Part shown: positions 24,392 to 34,104 of the stretch, one piece after another
Position numbering within the stretch: the stretch's first letter is position 1
How the letters are laid out: every line of letters begins with the position of its first letter
NCBI GenBank assembly: GCA_947647615.1
Contig: CANSKS010000003.1
Location: forward strand, 45,219 to 109,218
Direction: 5' to 3'
Source of the DNA: an uncultured Neglectibacter sp.
GTDB lineage: Bacteria; Bacillota; Clostridia; Oscillospirales; Acutalibacteraceae
Length of the DNA stretch: 64,000 nucleotides
Position numbers and translations under genes: made by a program
The notes under the pieces: generated by a model
Told to the model about the DNA's origin: nothing
Seen by the model: the letters and a program-made list of their open reading frames with translations, nothing else
Databases searched by the model: none

Positions 24392-25462
24392 TCAGCAATC
24401 AAAGGTAACAGCCTTGCCGCCGTTTCTGGCGGATTGGTAAATGGCTTCCAGCACCTTTACCACCTGAGCTGCCTGACGGCAGTTTACAATGGGCTCTGTA
24501 TCGGTGACAATGGCGTTTACCCAGGCGGCAATTTCCCTGTCGTAGGGAGTTTCTTCCTCGTTTTCGGGGAAGGGCTCCGGCCGGTACTGCCACAAATGGT
24601 CGTTTTCCTCACCGTTTAATACCAATTCCTTGCCTTTTAGCTCTGCCCCGGCCTTTACGCCCAGGAGTAGGGAAGTGTTTACGTCCATCTCCCTCACATT
24701 GGCGGCCCAAGTGGCCTTCACCACCAGGGTAGCACCGCTTTTCAGGGTAACTGTGCCAAAAGCGCCGTCTTCCACCTCGAACTTGTCGATGTCCCAATGG
24801 CCGCCATTGTTGAAGCCCCCCAGAGGAATTAGTTTGTCGTAGATATTGCCTACAGCGGAAACAATGGGGGAACAATCGTTCATCAGCCACAGAGTACGGT
24901 CTACAATGTGGGTACCAATGTCGATCAGCGGACCTCCTCCTTGCTTTTCCTTGTTCAAAAACACACCCCAGGTGGGCACGCCCCGGCGGCGCAGGGAACT
25001 GGCCTCGGCATAGTAGACCTCCCCCAGCTTGCCGCTTTCAATTTCTTTTTTCAGCAGCATGGTTTCTTGCTGGTACCGAAGCTGGTACCCCACGGAAAGC
25101 TTCCTGTGGTTCCGTTCAGAGGCCGCAATCATAGCGTCGGCCTCTTCCCCGGTAATGGCCATGGGCTTTTCGCAGAAAACGTGAACCCCGGCCTCCAGGG
25201 CGGCAATGGTCAGTTCGGCGTGGCGGCAGTTTTCTGTGCAGACGCTGACAATATCGGGCTTTACGGTTTTGAGCATTTCCCGGTAATCGGTAAACACCTG
25301 GGTGTTCTCACTCCCGAATTTTTCTTTGGCTGCCTGGGCCCGTTCTTCTATCAAATCGCAAACAGCGGCGATTTCCACGTTGGGAAGCCGTTTGTAGCCC
25401 CTCAGATGCACCGGGGAAATAAACCCGCAGCCAATGACGGCTGCTCGCAACAATTCACTCAT
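24392..25462 (-). CDS. Gfo/Idh/MocA-family oxidoreductase
   Basis: NAD(P)-dependent sugar or polyol dehydrogenase of 356 residues. The N-terminal Rossmann motif AAVIGCGFISPVH and the family catalytic motif EKPMA (about residue 97) are intact, followed by the large alpha/beta domain with GGGPLIDIGTHIVD. It likely oxidises the sugar handled by this operon so that the isomerases, and formerly the glycyl-radical enzyme, can process it. It starts 17 bases after the binding-protein gene, inside the operon. Substrate unknown. Confidence 0.9.
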   Translation of the reverse strand: MSELLRAAVIGCGFISPVHLRGYKRLPNVEIAAVCDLIEERAQAAKEKFGSENTQVFTDYREMLKTVKPDIVSVCTENCRHAELTIAALEAGVHVFCEKPMAITGEEADAMIAASERNHRKLSVGYQLRYQQETMLLKKEIESGKLGEVYYAEASSLRRRGVPTWGVFLNKEKQGGGPLIDIGTHIVDRTLWLMNDCSPIVSAVGNIYDKLIPLGGFNNGGHWDIDKFEVEDGAFGTVTLKSGATLVVKATWAANVREMDVNTSLLLGVKAGAELKGKELVLNGEENDHLWQYRPEPFPENEEETPYDREIAAWVNAIVTDTEPIVNCRQAAQVVKVLEAIYQSARNGGKAVTFDC

Positions 25463-25478
25463 AAGTAAACTCCCTCCA

Positions 25479-26962
25479 TTATTTCTGGCTTTCGATGTAA
25501 TCGGTAAGCTGCTTCTGGTACTCCGCGATAACCGCCTCGCAGCCCGCCGTTCTCATTTTTTCCATGGCGCTTTCAAAGCCCTCTTCATAGGAGACTACGC
25601 CCACCTTAATAGGCAGTATAGCTGTGGTGTATTCCGCTTGTAGGTTGGCATATTCCACCTTCACCGGTTCGGAATTGAACCCAAAGCCCACCATGACACT
25701 ATCTACCGTATTATCGGGATAAATATTGGAAACATAGTCGGCCCTTTCCTCTTCGGTGCTCACGTCGTCTACGCTGAACCGGTGGTAGGGAACATATTCG
25801 ATCATCCAGGAATCGAACTGGTAGAGGGGCTTATTATCTTCTCCCTTGATCAGTTCATACTGGTCGTCGCCCACCGGGTTCCAGTGGGTGCCGGGAATGC
25901 CGTACAGCACCAGATCCTGGTTCTCCTGGCTGGAATACATCCAATCCAAGAACAAAAGTCCGGCCTGGGGGTTCTTGCAGGTTGCAGGTACCGCGTTGGC
26001 ATTGAGCAGGGACAGGTTCCGCAGGTAGGGCTTTTCGGGCTCCAGGGCCTTACTGGATACCCGGGCGCCCTCTATGCCGTTTGCCAGCAGGGTACTTTCT
26101 GTGGGGCCTGTCATAATGCCCATGAGATAATCGCCGTAATCTAAGGCTGTTCTTCTGGTATCGGCAGGCAAGTTCAAAACGTCGGGATGAATGAGACCTT
26201 GGGTATAAAGGGTGTGCATGAATTCACAGTCTTTTTTGAATTCTTCCGTGGTGAAGTACAGCTGGGCCGTACCGTCCTGCCGGACGCAGAACAGGCCGTC
26301 CTGGGAAGTGAAATAGGGCCAGGTGTCGTAGGTCCTGTGCAGGGCCAGTGGACAGCGGTTTACGGAGTGCTCGTAAACATAGCGTTTTTCCCCGTCCTGC
26401 TCTTCCCACTTCTGCTGTAAGACAGGAAGGGTTTCCAGCACCTCATCCAGGGTGGTGGGTACGGAAAGCCCGAACTCCTCCAGCTTGTCCAAACGGAAGT
26501 TCAGCTGCCCTTCGCCATCTCCAGAATTATCTCGCCAATAGTCGGGAATCGCATAAATCTTCCCTTCTACAGTGGCGCATTTCCAAAGGATATCTTCAAA
26601 GCGGTCCTTTAGAGCGGGGGCGTATTCCTCAATGAGCTCGTCCAAAGGCGTCAAACCGTCTCGGGAAACGTAGGCGTAAATGGGAATGTAGTCGTCCATT
26701 ACATGGAGCAGTTCAAATTCATCGCCTGCGGAAAGCATGAGGTTAATTTTATTGGTCCACTGGTCCCAGGGCACGTACATGGGGGTAAAATCTATGGGAA
26801 CACCGTCTGCGGCCAGCTTTTCGTTGATAGCTGCTGTGGCCTCCTTTTCCTGGGTGGTGGGCGCGCCGGGCATATAATACCGCATGGGCATGACTTCTGC
26901 CGGAGTTTCTACAGAAACCGAGCTTTCCTTTTCCTTGCTCTCCGTGTGCTTTTCTTTTTCAT
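25479..26962 (-). pseudogene. Sugar-binding protein lacking its signal peptide
   Basis: The large LplA-type binding domain is intact from about MPMRYYMPGAP (codon at 26891) to the stop at 25479 (470 residues). The expected start is the ATG at 26962 or 26971, after an AGAAAGG site. It gives only a short basic N-terminus in another frame and soon meets TAG. The frame of the binding domain is open upstream but has only a charged linker (KEKHTESKEKESSVSVE), no hydrophobic segment, lipobox or ATG. A deletion seems to have removed the signal sequence and shifted the frame, so export is not expected. An assembly error is the alternative. Confidence 0.65.
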
Positions 26963-27024
26963 TTTTTTCATCCTTTCTGAAATGAGAAATACTTGTAAAT
27001 ATATTTTTCGTACCTGTTACCTTT

Positions 27025-27918
27025 TCAGCCTTTCACCCCCCCAATAATCAATCCCTTTACAAAGTATTTTTGTAAAAAAGGGTAAAACAGCACAATGGGG
27101 CCAATGGTGACAATGGCCGTGGCCATTTTCAAAGATTCCCCTGGCAGGCTCTTCACCGGAACTCCCGGGGAAAGCCTTTGCAGCGCCGCGATTTCCGACT
27201 GAATTTTATACAGCATATATTGCAGCGGGAACAGGTCGCTGTTGTTCACCAGCATAATGGCGTTGAACCAATCGTTCCAATAGGCAACCCCGTAAAACAG
27301 CGCCACCGTGGCGATGACAGGCTTCGAAAGGGGAAAATAAATGCGAAAGGCAACGGTGAACTCGTTGGCGCCATCCAGTTTGGCCGATTCCCCCAGGGAA
27401 CGGGGGATCTCCGCCATGAAATTCCGGCACAGGAACATGTTAAAAGGCGAAAATACCAAGGAAGGGATGAGCAGGGAAAAATAGTTATCTACCAGGTTTA
27501 GCTGTTTACAAACCAGGTACCAGGGCACCATGCCCGCATTGAACACCATGGGAATGAAGAAGTAGAAGGCCACCCCATTCCGGTATTTGACATCCGGGTT
27601 ACTGATAGCATATCCGGCCATGGCCGTAATAGCGGTGGCTAACAGAGTTCCTAGCACCGTCACAGAACCGGAAACCAAATAGCTTTTCATAAGGGCAAAG
27701 TTGGAGGCGAAGATCAGCCGGTAGGCCTCCAGGGAGAATTCTTTGGGAATCAGCTGGTAGCCATACTGCTTAATAGACGCGTCAGAGGTGAAGGAGATGG
27801 CCAGCACCAAAAGCACGGGAAGCACACAGAAAACAGCGAAGAGCCCCACCGCCAGGCATACCAGCACATAAGAGACCGTCCCCTTTTTCCCCTTGGTTCC
27901 CCCGGAAATATTTTTCAT
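27025..27918 (-). CDS. Sugar ABC transporter permease (YtcP/LplC type)
   Basis: CUT1 permease of 297 residues with six predicted helices. The EAA loop is LGESAKLDGANEFTVAFRIY, and the C-terminus ends KYFVKGLIIGGVKG as in the homologue at 13.3 kb. The ATG at 27918 follows a strong GGAGGAGAG; the open frame upstream overlaps the other permease and was rejected. Paired with the next gene, it forms a second sugar import pore. Its own binding protein, immediately downstream, has lost its signal peptide. Confidence 0.92.
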   Translation of the reverse strand: MKNISGGTKGKKGTVSYVLVCLAVGLFAVFCVLPVLLVLAISFTSDASIKQYGYQLIPKEFSLEAYRLIFASNFALMKSYLVSGSVTVLGTLLATAITAMAGYAISNPDVKYRNGVAFYFFIPMVFNAGMVPWYLVCKQLNLVDNYFSLLIPSLVFSPFNMFLCRNFMAEIPRSLGESAKLDGANEFTVAFRIYFPLSKPVIATVALFYGVAYWNDWFNAIMLVNNSDLFPLQYMLYKIQSEIAALQRLSPGVPVKSLPGESLKMATAIVTIGPIVLFYPFLQKYFVKGLIIGGVKG

Positions 27919-27934
27919 ATACTCTCCTCCTCTC

Positions 27935-28876
27935 TTAAAAAATAGCCCCGCCGGGAAAATACTTTTTTGCGATGAAGTTGGAACCGAACACCAATACAAA
28001 TCCAACCGCCGCTTGGTACAGCCCCACCGCCATAGCCCCGGAAGGGTCGCCTGTCTGTCGCAGGGCCCGGTACACAAAGGTGTCGATCACATCGGTCCTT
28101 TGCAGTAAAATACCGTTATCGCCCACCAGGGAATAGATCATTTGAAAATCCCCGTAGAAAATTTTTCCAATGGCCAAAAGCGTCAGAATGCAAATGGTGA
28201 GAGCTAACAGAGGCATGGTGATGTAGCGGATCTGCTGCAGCTTTGTGGCGCCGTCTATTTTCGCCGCCTCATAATAGCTTTCATCTATACCCACAATGGT
28301 GGCCATGTAGATTACAGAATTGATGCCCGCGCTTTTCCAGGTTTTTACCACTACCAGAATCAAGGGCCAAGCATCGGCACTGGAATAGAGGGAAACAGGT
28401 GTGTGGCCCAAGGATTTTATGATTTGGTTAATCCAGCCATATTCTGTGGAAAGCATTGCGAATACAATGTAGTTTACAATGATCCAGGAAAGGAAATTCG
28501 GAAATAAGAGCATGGATTGGGTCACCTTCAAATACCGCTTTCCCCGAATTTCGTTCAGGAGTAAGGCCAGCAGTACAGAAGCCAGCGTGCCCACCACAAT
28601 AAAGAAGAAATTGAGATATACAGTGTTGAAAGTCACCAGGGCAGCCCGGTTGGAGCGAAAGAAAAACTCAAAATTTTTCAAACCTACAAATTCAGAACCG
28701 AAGATTCCTTTGGTGTAATTGTAGTTTTGAAAAGCAATGACAATATACGGCAGGGTGCAGTACCCAAAAAGCAGGGTGTAAATTCCGGCCGGGAGCATGA
28801 GCAGGTAGGAAAGCTTGTTCCTGCGGATGTCCCTCAAAAGGCCGCTCTTTTTCTGTTTTTGCGTTTTCTGTTTCAT
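27935..28876 (-). CDS. Sugar ABC transporter permease (LplB type)
   Basis: A 313-residue CUT1 permease. It has a basic N-terminus (MKQKTQKQKK) and then about six helices starting with SYLLMLPAGIYTLLFGY. The EAA loop is YYEAAKIDGATKLQQIRYI. It is the first gene of the minus-strand sugar operon, 16 bases before its partner, and is divergent from the AraC-type gene at 29.1 kb. As in the first ABC locus, no ATPase is encoded nearby. Confidence 0.92.
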   Translation of the reverse strand: MKQKTQKQKKSGLLRDIRRNKLSYLLMLPAGIYTLLFGYCTLPYIVIAFQNYNYTKGIFGSEFVGLKNFEFFFRSNRAALVTFNTVYLNFFFIVVGTLASVLLALLLNEIRGKRYLKVTQSMLLFPNFLSWIIVNYIVFAMLSTEYGWINQIIKSLGHTPVSLYSSADAWPLILVVVKTWKSAGINSVIYMATIVGIDESYYEAAKIDGATKLQQIRYITMPLLALTICILTLLAIGKIFYGDFQMIYSLVGDNGILLQRTDVIDTFVYRALRQTGDPSGAMAVGLYQAAVGFVLVFGSNFIAKKYFPGGAIF

Positions 28877-29026
28877 AAAACCAGCACACTTCCCTTCTGT
28901 TCGGCGGCCCTTTGTTGTGGCGTTAGGACCTTGGAACTTTTTTCATGCTACCATGGCGACTACTGGAAAAACAGTCTAAAATGTGGCTTTTTCATTTCAA
29001 AATCATGCTAAATGTACATTAACATC

Positions 29027-29054
29027 TTGAAATTTATTTGTTTTTATGTATATT
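29027..29054 (+). promoter_or_regulatory. Possible promoter of the AraC-type gene
   Basis: -35 TTGAAA (29027-29032), a 16-base spacer, -10 TATATT (29049-29054), about 80 bases before the ATG in the 258-base divergent region. Confidence 0.4.
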
Positions 29055-29134
29055 TTACAATTAAGGCTCTTGGAGAAACCAAAAGCGCCGGGGGAACAAC
29101 AAAGAATGCCCGCCCCGGAGAAAGGAAAGGTTTT

Positions 29135-31400
29135 ATGCGCAAACGGTTTTGGCTGCCCCTTTACTGAGAAATATCAGCAATGCGCTGTTTGTTTTAATGC
29201 TGTTATATACCACAGCACTCTCTTTATTCACCTATTCCCTCTACTCAAAGCAGATCACGGAAGACACCTACCAGTCCTTCGAGAAAGCCGCTGTATTAGC
29301 CGACGGCGCCACGGAATCCTTTTTCCACGAAGTTTCCCGGCTTTCCGCTCACTTGGCCACCAACGAGCCTGTTTTCATTCCCGTCATGTTCCAGAATCCC
29401 GCTAACACCATAGCCAAATACAACGTAACTATCCGCATGCAGAATGTTCTGCTTTCTTACGATTACTTAGATTACATTGCCGTATATAACCAGGGAACCG
29501 ACCAACTGATAAGCACTGCCGAAATCGGGGAGAACTCCGGGGAAGAAATGAAGGCGGAGGTGCTAAAAGGTTACAAAATCGGCGCCTCTACTACTTCTTT
29601 TTTCCACACCTTAAGTTCCAGCAAAAAATATTCCCCCAGCTCTTCCCGGGATGTGCTGACCTTTGCGGCCTATTCCAACCTTTCAAGCCCCGGCAAAGTT
29701 GGCGCAGTACTTATGGGCATAAAAGCCAGCTATTTGGGGGACCTGTACGACCAAATAGATTCCACCAAGTATGCCCCCTTCTTTTTTTTGACGGGAATGG
29801 CCGTCTACTTTCCGGCTCTGGTAAAGACGTTCCTATGGGAGCAGAACAGTCGCTATGGGAAAAAGTGCAAGAAGCGGAAGAAGAAAGCGGGTATTTTTTG
29901 GAAAAGATCCAGGGGAAAAAATTCGTGGTAAGTTACAGCAAAAACCAACGGTTGGGTTATTCCCTGCTCCAAGCCGTACCCTACGACGATATCTTCTACC
30001 TGCTGTCCCAAATGCGTGTCAAAGCCGTAGCCCTCACTTTCTTGTTTTTCGGAATTGGAGCCGCCACTTCCTATTTGCTGGCCTACTGGTTTTTGTCACC
30101 CCTTTACGCGCTGTTGCGGAAATACAACTATCATCTTCCCCGTAAAAACACGAAGCCCCTTTCCGAGGTGGCCTTTTTAGATCACGAAATGCTAAAACTC
30201 TCCTACGACGCGGAAAAATCCCAAACTCTCATGCGCCGTCTGGCCTGTTACGACCTGCTGCTGAACCAATCGCTAAGTGATAATGTGACCGAAGCAGTGC
30301 TTACCAGCCTTTCCCGATTTCCCTTTTACCTGGTTGTGCTTCTTTCTGTGGACCGGCAAGCGGCGGACAAGGCCGTTTCCGATGAAGAAAACTCTGTTCT
30401 GCGCTATGCCGTTTGCAACATCGCGACAGAAATTTTAGAGCGGGATTGCGGCCCGGCCGATACTATTTTGGTAAACTCCACCGATGTGGCCGTAGTGCTC
30501 TCCCTTTCAGACGGCCAGTCTCCCAAGCTTCTGCGGGATGCCTTGGAAGAAACAGCAAAGCTCATTGAGGAACATTACCAGGCCAAGGTACTGGCTACCG
30601 CTAGTTCGGTAGTGAGCGGGATCTATTGCTTGAGCGATGCCTACAGCGAGGCCTTGTTTCTCATGGAAGAGAATTTCCTGGCGGAAAAAAACGTCCTTCT
30701 TTCCGGTGAGCCCCTTTCGGAACACCAGCATAAACCCTTTCCACTCACCTTGGAGGAAGAGATCTTTTCTGCCATTTCCGGCTTTCATTGGGAAAGAATA
30801 CAAAAAAGCCTTTCTGCTTTTTTCAACTACATTGCCGCCACCAATTACGAATATGCCATGACCTATATATCCCGGCTGGTGATTGACCTTTTTTACTTCA
30901 ACCTGGAATCCCTCCCCTCCACGGCCTCTATTCCTGTACACAGCCTGCTGCCCGAAATACACCGGTCGCGATCCCTTAGCCAGGCCAAGGCCTTGCTGGA
31001 ACGATTATGCCTGGAAACAGCAGAGTGCTGCGTTCCGCAAAAACCCCAATATTCCCAGGCGGTCCGGCAGGCCATGGAACTTACCGAACAAAACCTCACA
31101 CGGGTCGATTTTTCCATCAATACCGTAGCGGACGCTTTGAACATCACCAGTTCCTATTTCAACCGGGTTTTTAAGCGGGAATACGGCGTCTCTTATGGGG
31201 AATACCTCAACGCCACGCGCCTGAAGTATGCCAAAACGCTTTTACATACTACCGAACTTTCCATCTCCGAAATCTGTACCCGCTCCGGATTCTCCAACCT
31301 CTCTTACTTCTATACCCTTTTTAAAAAAAATTACGACATCACCCCTATGGAATTCCGGGGCAGCCGGGAAAGAAAAAACAGCAAGAACTCGGGGCGCTAA
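29135..31400 (+). pseudogene. Membrane-anchored AraC-family regulator with frameshifts
   Basis: Homologue of the regulator at 9.8-12 kb: N-terminal helix, extracytoplasmic sensor, second helix (ALTFLFFGIGAATSYLLAYWF) and a C-terminal AraC domain ending NYDITPMEFRG. The reading frame breaks at a run of eight T (29782-29789). The sensor half is read in one frame, and the rest (DGNGRLLSGSGKDVPMG onward) in the next. A second break is likely near 29156-29164: the ATG at 29135, which has a good AAAGGAAAGG site, runs into TGA after ten codons, whereas adding one base gives a normal membrane N-terminus. Both sites are short homopolymers, so sequencing error, decay or slippage are all possible. Confidence 0.7.
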
Positions 31401-31426
31401 ACGCAGCCCCGAGTTCTTGCTGTTTT
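31375..31426 (+). terminator. Terminator overlapping the AraC-type stop codon
   Basis: Very long perfect stem (ACAGCAAGAACTCGGGGC and complement) with a TAA-containing loop, followed by TTTTT. The gene's own last codons form the left arm. Confidence 0.88.
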
Positions 31427-31817
31427 TGGAACGATCGTATCCTTGCAGCCATTCCCAGTTTATTTTTTACTGTAAAGGCATTCTCCTTTCGTATTTTGCC
31501 ATTTTCGTTTTCTAAAAAAAGTAAAGCAAAATTGCTTTCCAGCACTTTTCAAGTTTTTCATACTGCCGTCACTTCCGATGGGAAAGAGAAGGCAAAAATT
31601 TCATCTCTTGGAATTTGTCTCTTCTCATCGCTGCTGTAAAGGAGCAGCCAAGTTTCAAAAGGAGCGAGGGGAGGAAAACAATATTCGGAAATTGTCACAT
31701 GAGCGGCTAATCTCCAGGGAACGAAAGCCAAAAACAAGCGGCGTCCCGCAGCTGTTTTGGAATAATCCCCGGCGCTGCGCATATGCTATATCCAATATTT
31801 CAGAAGTGGAGGAAACA
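31427..31817. other. Intergenic stretch without recognised gene
   Basis: About 390 bases of mixed composition between the AraC-type terminator and the bile salt hydrolase gene. I see no open frame with a ribosome site, no repeat and only weak promoter-like sequence (for example TTGGAA and TATATC around 31758-31792). The hydrolase promoter must lie here. Confidence 0.4.
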
Positions 31818-31819
31818 AT

Positions 31820-32797
31820 GTGTGTACCAGCATAGCCATGGCCAAAAACGGTTTCTACTTTGGCCGCAATATGGATCTAAACTATGAATTCGGCGAAAGA
31901 GTGGTGATCACGCCCCGAAATTATCCCTTTTCTTTCCGCATGGCAGAAGAGCTGCCCCGTCATTACGCCATAATTGGTATGGCCAGAACAGAAAATGGCT
32001 ACCCGCTTTATGCAGAGGCAGCCAATGAAAAAGGGCTTTGTATCGCGGGACTGAACTTTCCGGAAAACGCTTGGTATTCCCCCATGCCAGACCCCGTAAA
32101 AACCAATGTTTCTCCCTTTGAGCTAATCCCCTGGCTGCTGGGGAGATGCGCAAATTTGACGGAAGCCCGCCACCTGTTAAACCGCACCCATTTAATTGCT
32201 ATCCCCTTTAGTCCCGACCTTCCCCTTTCGCCATTGCATTGGCATATTGCGGACAAAACGGGATCTATCGTGCTGGAATCTACCAAAGAGGGAATTTTTG
32301 TTTATGACAATCCCGTCGGCGTTATGACCAACAATCCTCCCTTTCCCTTTCAACTGCAAAACCTATGCCAATATATGAATCTTATGCCCGGCACACCCGA
32401 CAACTGCTTCAGCACTGTAAGCGGCCTAAAGCCCTTCGGCCAAGGCCTGGGCAGCGTGGGACTTCCCGGCGATTTTTCTCCGGCCTCCCGGTTTGTGAAG
32501 GCAGCATACCTCAGTCTCAATTCCGTGTGCCGGGAAAATGAAGAAAGCTGTATTGCTCAGCTTTTCCATTTGCTGGATTCTGTCGCCATGGTCCGGGGCA
32601 GCGTGATTATACCTGACAAGCAGCTAGATATTACCACTTATTCCTGCTGTATTGATGCTGACCGCGGTCGCTATTACTACCGTTCCTATGAAAACAGCGG
32701 GATTGCAGGCGTGGACCTGTACCATGAAAACCTGGACACCAAAGCCCTCATTCCATATCCTTTAAAAAGGAAGACCAGCATTGCCTGGGAAAACTAG
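31820..32797 (+). CDS. bsh: Bile salt hydrolase (choloylglycine hydrolase family)
   Basis: Ntn-hydrolase of 325 residues that removes glycine or taurine from conjugated bile acids; penicillin V acylase is the alternative in this family. Catalytic residues line up with known hydrolases: C2 (after Met removal), R16, D19, N79 in AGLNFPE, N171 or N172 in TNNPP and R224 in SPASRFV. The GLPGDFSPASRF and AMVRGS blocks closely resemble clostridial bile salt hydrolases. The start is GTG inside ATGTG after GGAGGAAAC; the overlapping ATG reads into TAG. There is no signal peptide, so it is cytoplasmic. It stands alone between sugar loci. Confidence 0.88.
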   Translation: MCTSIAMAKNGFYFGRNMDLNYEFGERVVITPRNYPFSFRMAEELPRHYAIIGMARTENGYPLYAEAANEKGLCIAGLNFPENAWYSPMPDPVKTNVSPFELIPWLLGRCANLTEARHLLNRTHLIAIPFSPDLPLSPLHWHIADKTGSIVLESTKEGIFVYDNPVGVMTNNPPFPFQLQNLCQYMNLMPGTPDNCFSTVSGLKPFGQGLGSVGLPGDFSPASRFVKAAYLSLNSVCRENEESCIAQLFHLLDSVAMVRGSVIIPDKQLDITTYSCCIDADRGRYYYRSYENSGIAGVDLYHENLDTKALIPYPLKRKTSIAWEN

Positions 32798-32838
32798 CCG
32801 AAAAACCATAGGTCAAACAAGGTGTTTTTAGAGCGCCT

Positions 32839-33972
32839 TTATTCCAGCTCTTCCAGAAGGTAAGGCAGAGCCTTACCTCTGGCGGCGACAGCAGCTCCCA
32901 AAACACCCGGCGCCGGACAACAGCAGCGGTGAAGCGTGATATTGTTATCCAGAGAAATCGTTTGAAGCCGCCTGCCGATCTCCTCAAAGAAGCCTTCTCC
33001 CAAGAGGTCGAAGACCTCACCACCCAAAGAGACATTACCGCAATCGTAGCAGACCACTACATTGTGGATACACAACGCCGCCCAGTGGGCCGCCTCTTCC
33101 TGGGCAGCCTTCCGGTTTTCCGGGAGGATCTTCCCGTCGGGACCCACTCCATACCGCTGCTGCAGGGCCCGCAGGTTCATGCGGCTTTCCAGCCAGCCTC
33201 CCTTTTCCGGCTCCGGCATTTCACCGGAAAAGTTCAGGTAGCCAATTTCACCGCAGAGATAATGAGCGCCCCGGCGAAGCTTCCCGTCTAAAATAACGCC
33301 GCTGCCCACTCCGGTGCCAAAAGAGAAATAGAGCAAATCTTCCTGTTCTTCCAGGTCCAGGGCTAAAAACTCCCCCTGAACCTCCATATTTAGGTCGTTA
33401 TCTACCACCACGGGCTTTCCGTAATAGCTTTCCAGCTTCCGCAGGGCCTTGGAGAGCTTGGTCTGCTGGGAAAGACCTGCCAGAGGAGCCAAAAGCAGCC
33501 GTTCCTTTTCCACATCGTAGGTCCCCGGAATCCCCAAGCCCAAGGCCAGCACATCGGAAAGCCGCAGGTCACTTTCTACCAAAAGCTCGTTCACCGCCTG
33601 GAACAAAAGATGATCCAACACCTCTTCCAGGTCGCCTCCGGTCCGGTACTTTTTTAGGCCCACAATTTCGTTTTTCAGGTTCACCGCCCCTACCTGCAGG
33701 TAGCTTCCCTCATATACCGCTCCCAAAGAGAGATAGCGATTTTTGTTCAGCTTAATCATTTGAGGCTTTCTGCCCAGGGCAGATTGGCCGTCTCCCAGCT
33801 CCAGTACCAGATCTCTCTCCACCAGGTACTGCACAATTTTCATGACAGTAGGGGCACTAATCCCTGTCAAGTGAGAGAGCTCCGACTTAGAAGTCTCTTC
33901 CAGCTTACAGAGCATCCGAAATACTGTTTTCCGGTTCATATCTTTCAAGTGAGAGGATACATAAGGATTCAC
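32839..33972 (-). CDS. ROK-family transcriptional repressor (NagC/XylR type)
   Basis: A 377-residue regulator. The N-terminal winged helix-turn-helix (about 10-60, ETSKSELSHLTGISAPTVMK) is fused to a ROK sugar-kinase-like domain. That domain shows GTGVGSGVILDGKLRRGAHY and, in place of the usual CxCGxxGC zinc motif, LCGEIGYLNF followed by a diverged stretch. The GTG at 33972 was chosen: it follows AAGGCGG and begins the usual N-terminus, while the longer frame reads through the promoter. It is divergent from the isomerase gene at 34174, with a palindrome on that gene's -10, so it probably represses it and perhaps the glycosidase operon nearby. Confidence 0.88.
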   Translation of the reverse strand: MNPYVSSHLKDMNRKTVFRMLCKLEETSKSELSHLTGISAPTVMKIVQYLVERDLVLELGDGQSALGRKPQMIKLNKNRYLSLGAVYEGSYLQVGAVNLKNEIVGLKKYRTGGDLEEVLDHLLFQAVNELLVESDLRLSDVLALGLGIPGTYDVEKERLLLAPLAGLSQQTKLSKALRKLESYYGKPVVVDNDLNMEVQGEFLALDLEEQEDLLYFSFGTGVGSGVILDGKLRRGAHYLCGEIGYLNFSGEMPEPEKGGWLESRMNLRALQQRYGVGPDGKILPENRKAAQEEAAHWAALCIHNVVVCYDCGNVSLGGEVFDLLGEGFFEEIGRRLQTISLDNNITLHRCCCPAPGVLGAAVAARGKALPYLLEELE

Positions 33973-34042
33973 AATTTCTGCCGCCTTTCTTCCTGTCAAA
34001 GCCGCCCTGGGTCCACGGGGGCATAAACCAATGTTTATTTTT

Positions 34043-34071
34043 ATTATATCTGGTACTCGCTTTTTCGTCAA
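34043..34071 (-). promoter_or_regulatory. Promoter of the ROK repressor gene
   Basis: Minus strand: -35 TTGACG (34066-34071), a 17-base spacer, consensus -10 TATAAT (34043-34048), 71 bases before the GTG. Confidence 0.8.
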
Positions 34072-34104
34072 GACTCTAAAAAACTAAAAAACAATAGATA
34101 ACTC

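Noticed and set aside
29782..29789. Programmed ribosomal frameshifting at the T8 tract
   Set aside because: No downstream stimulatory hairpin or upstream Shine-Dalgarno-like stimulator is obvious, and a second likely lesion near the start favours damage or sequence error.
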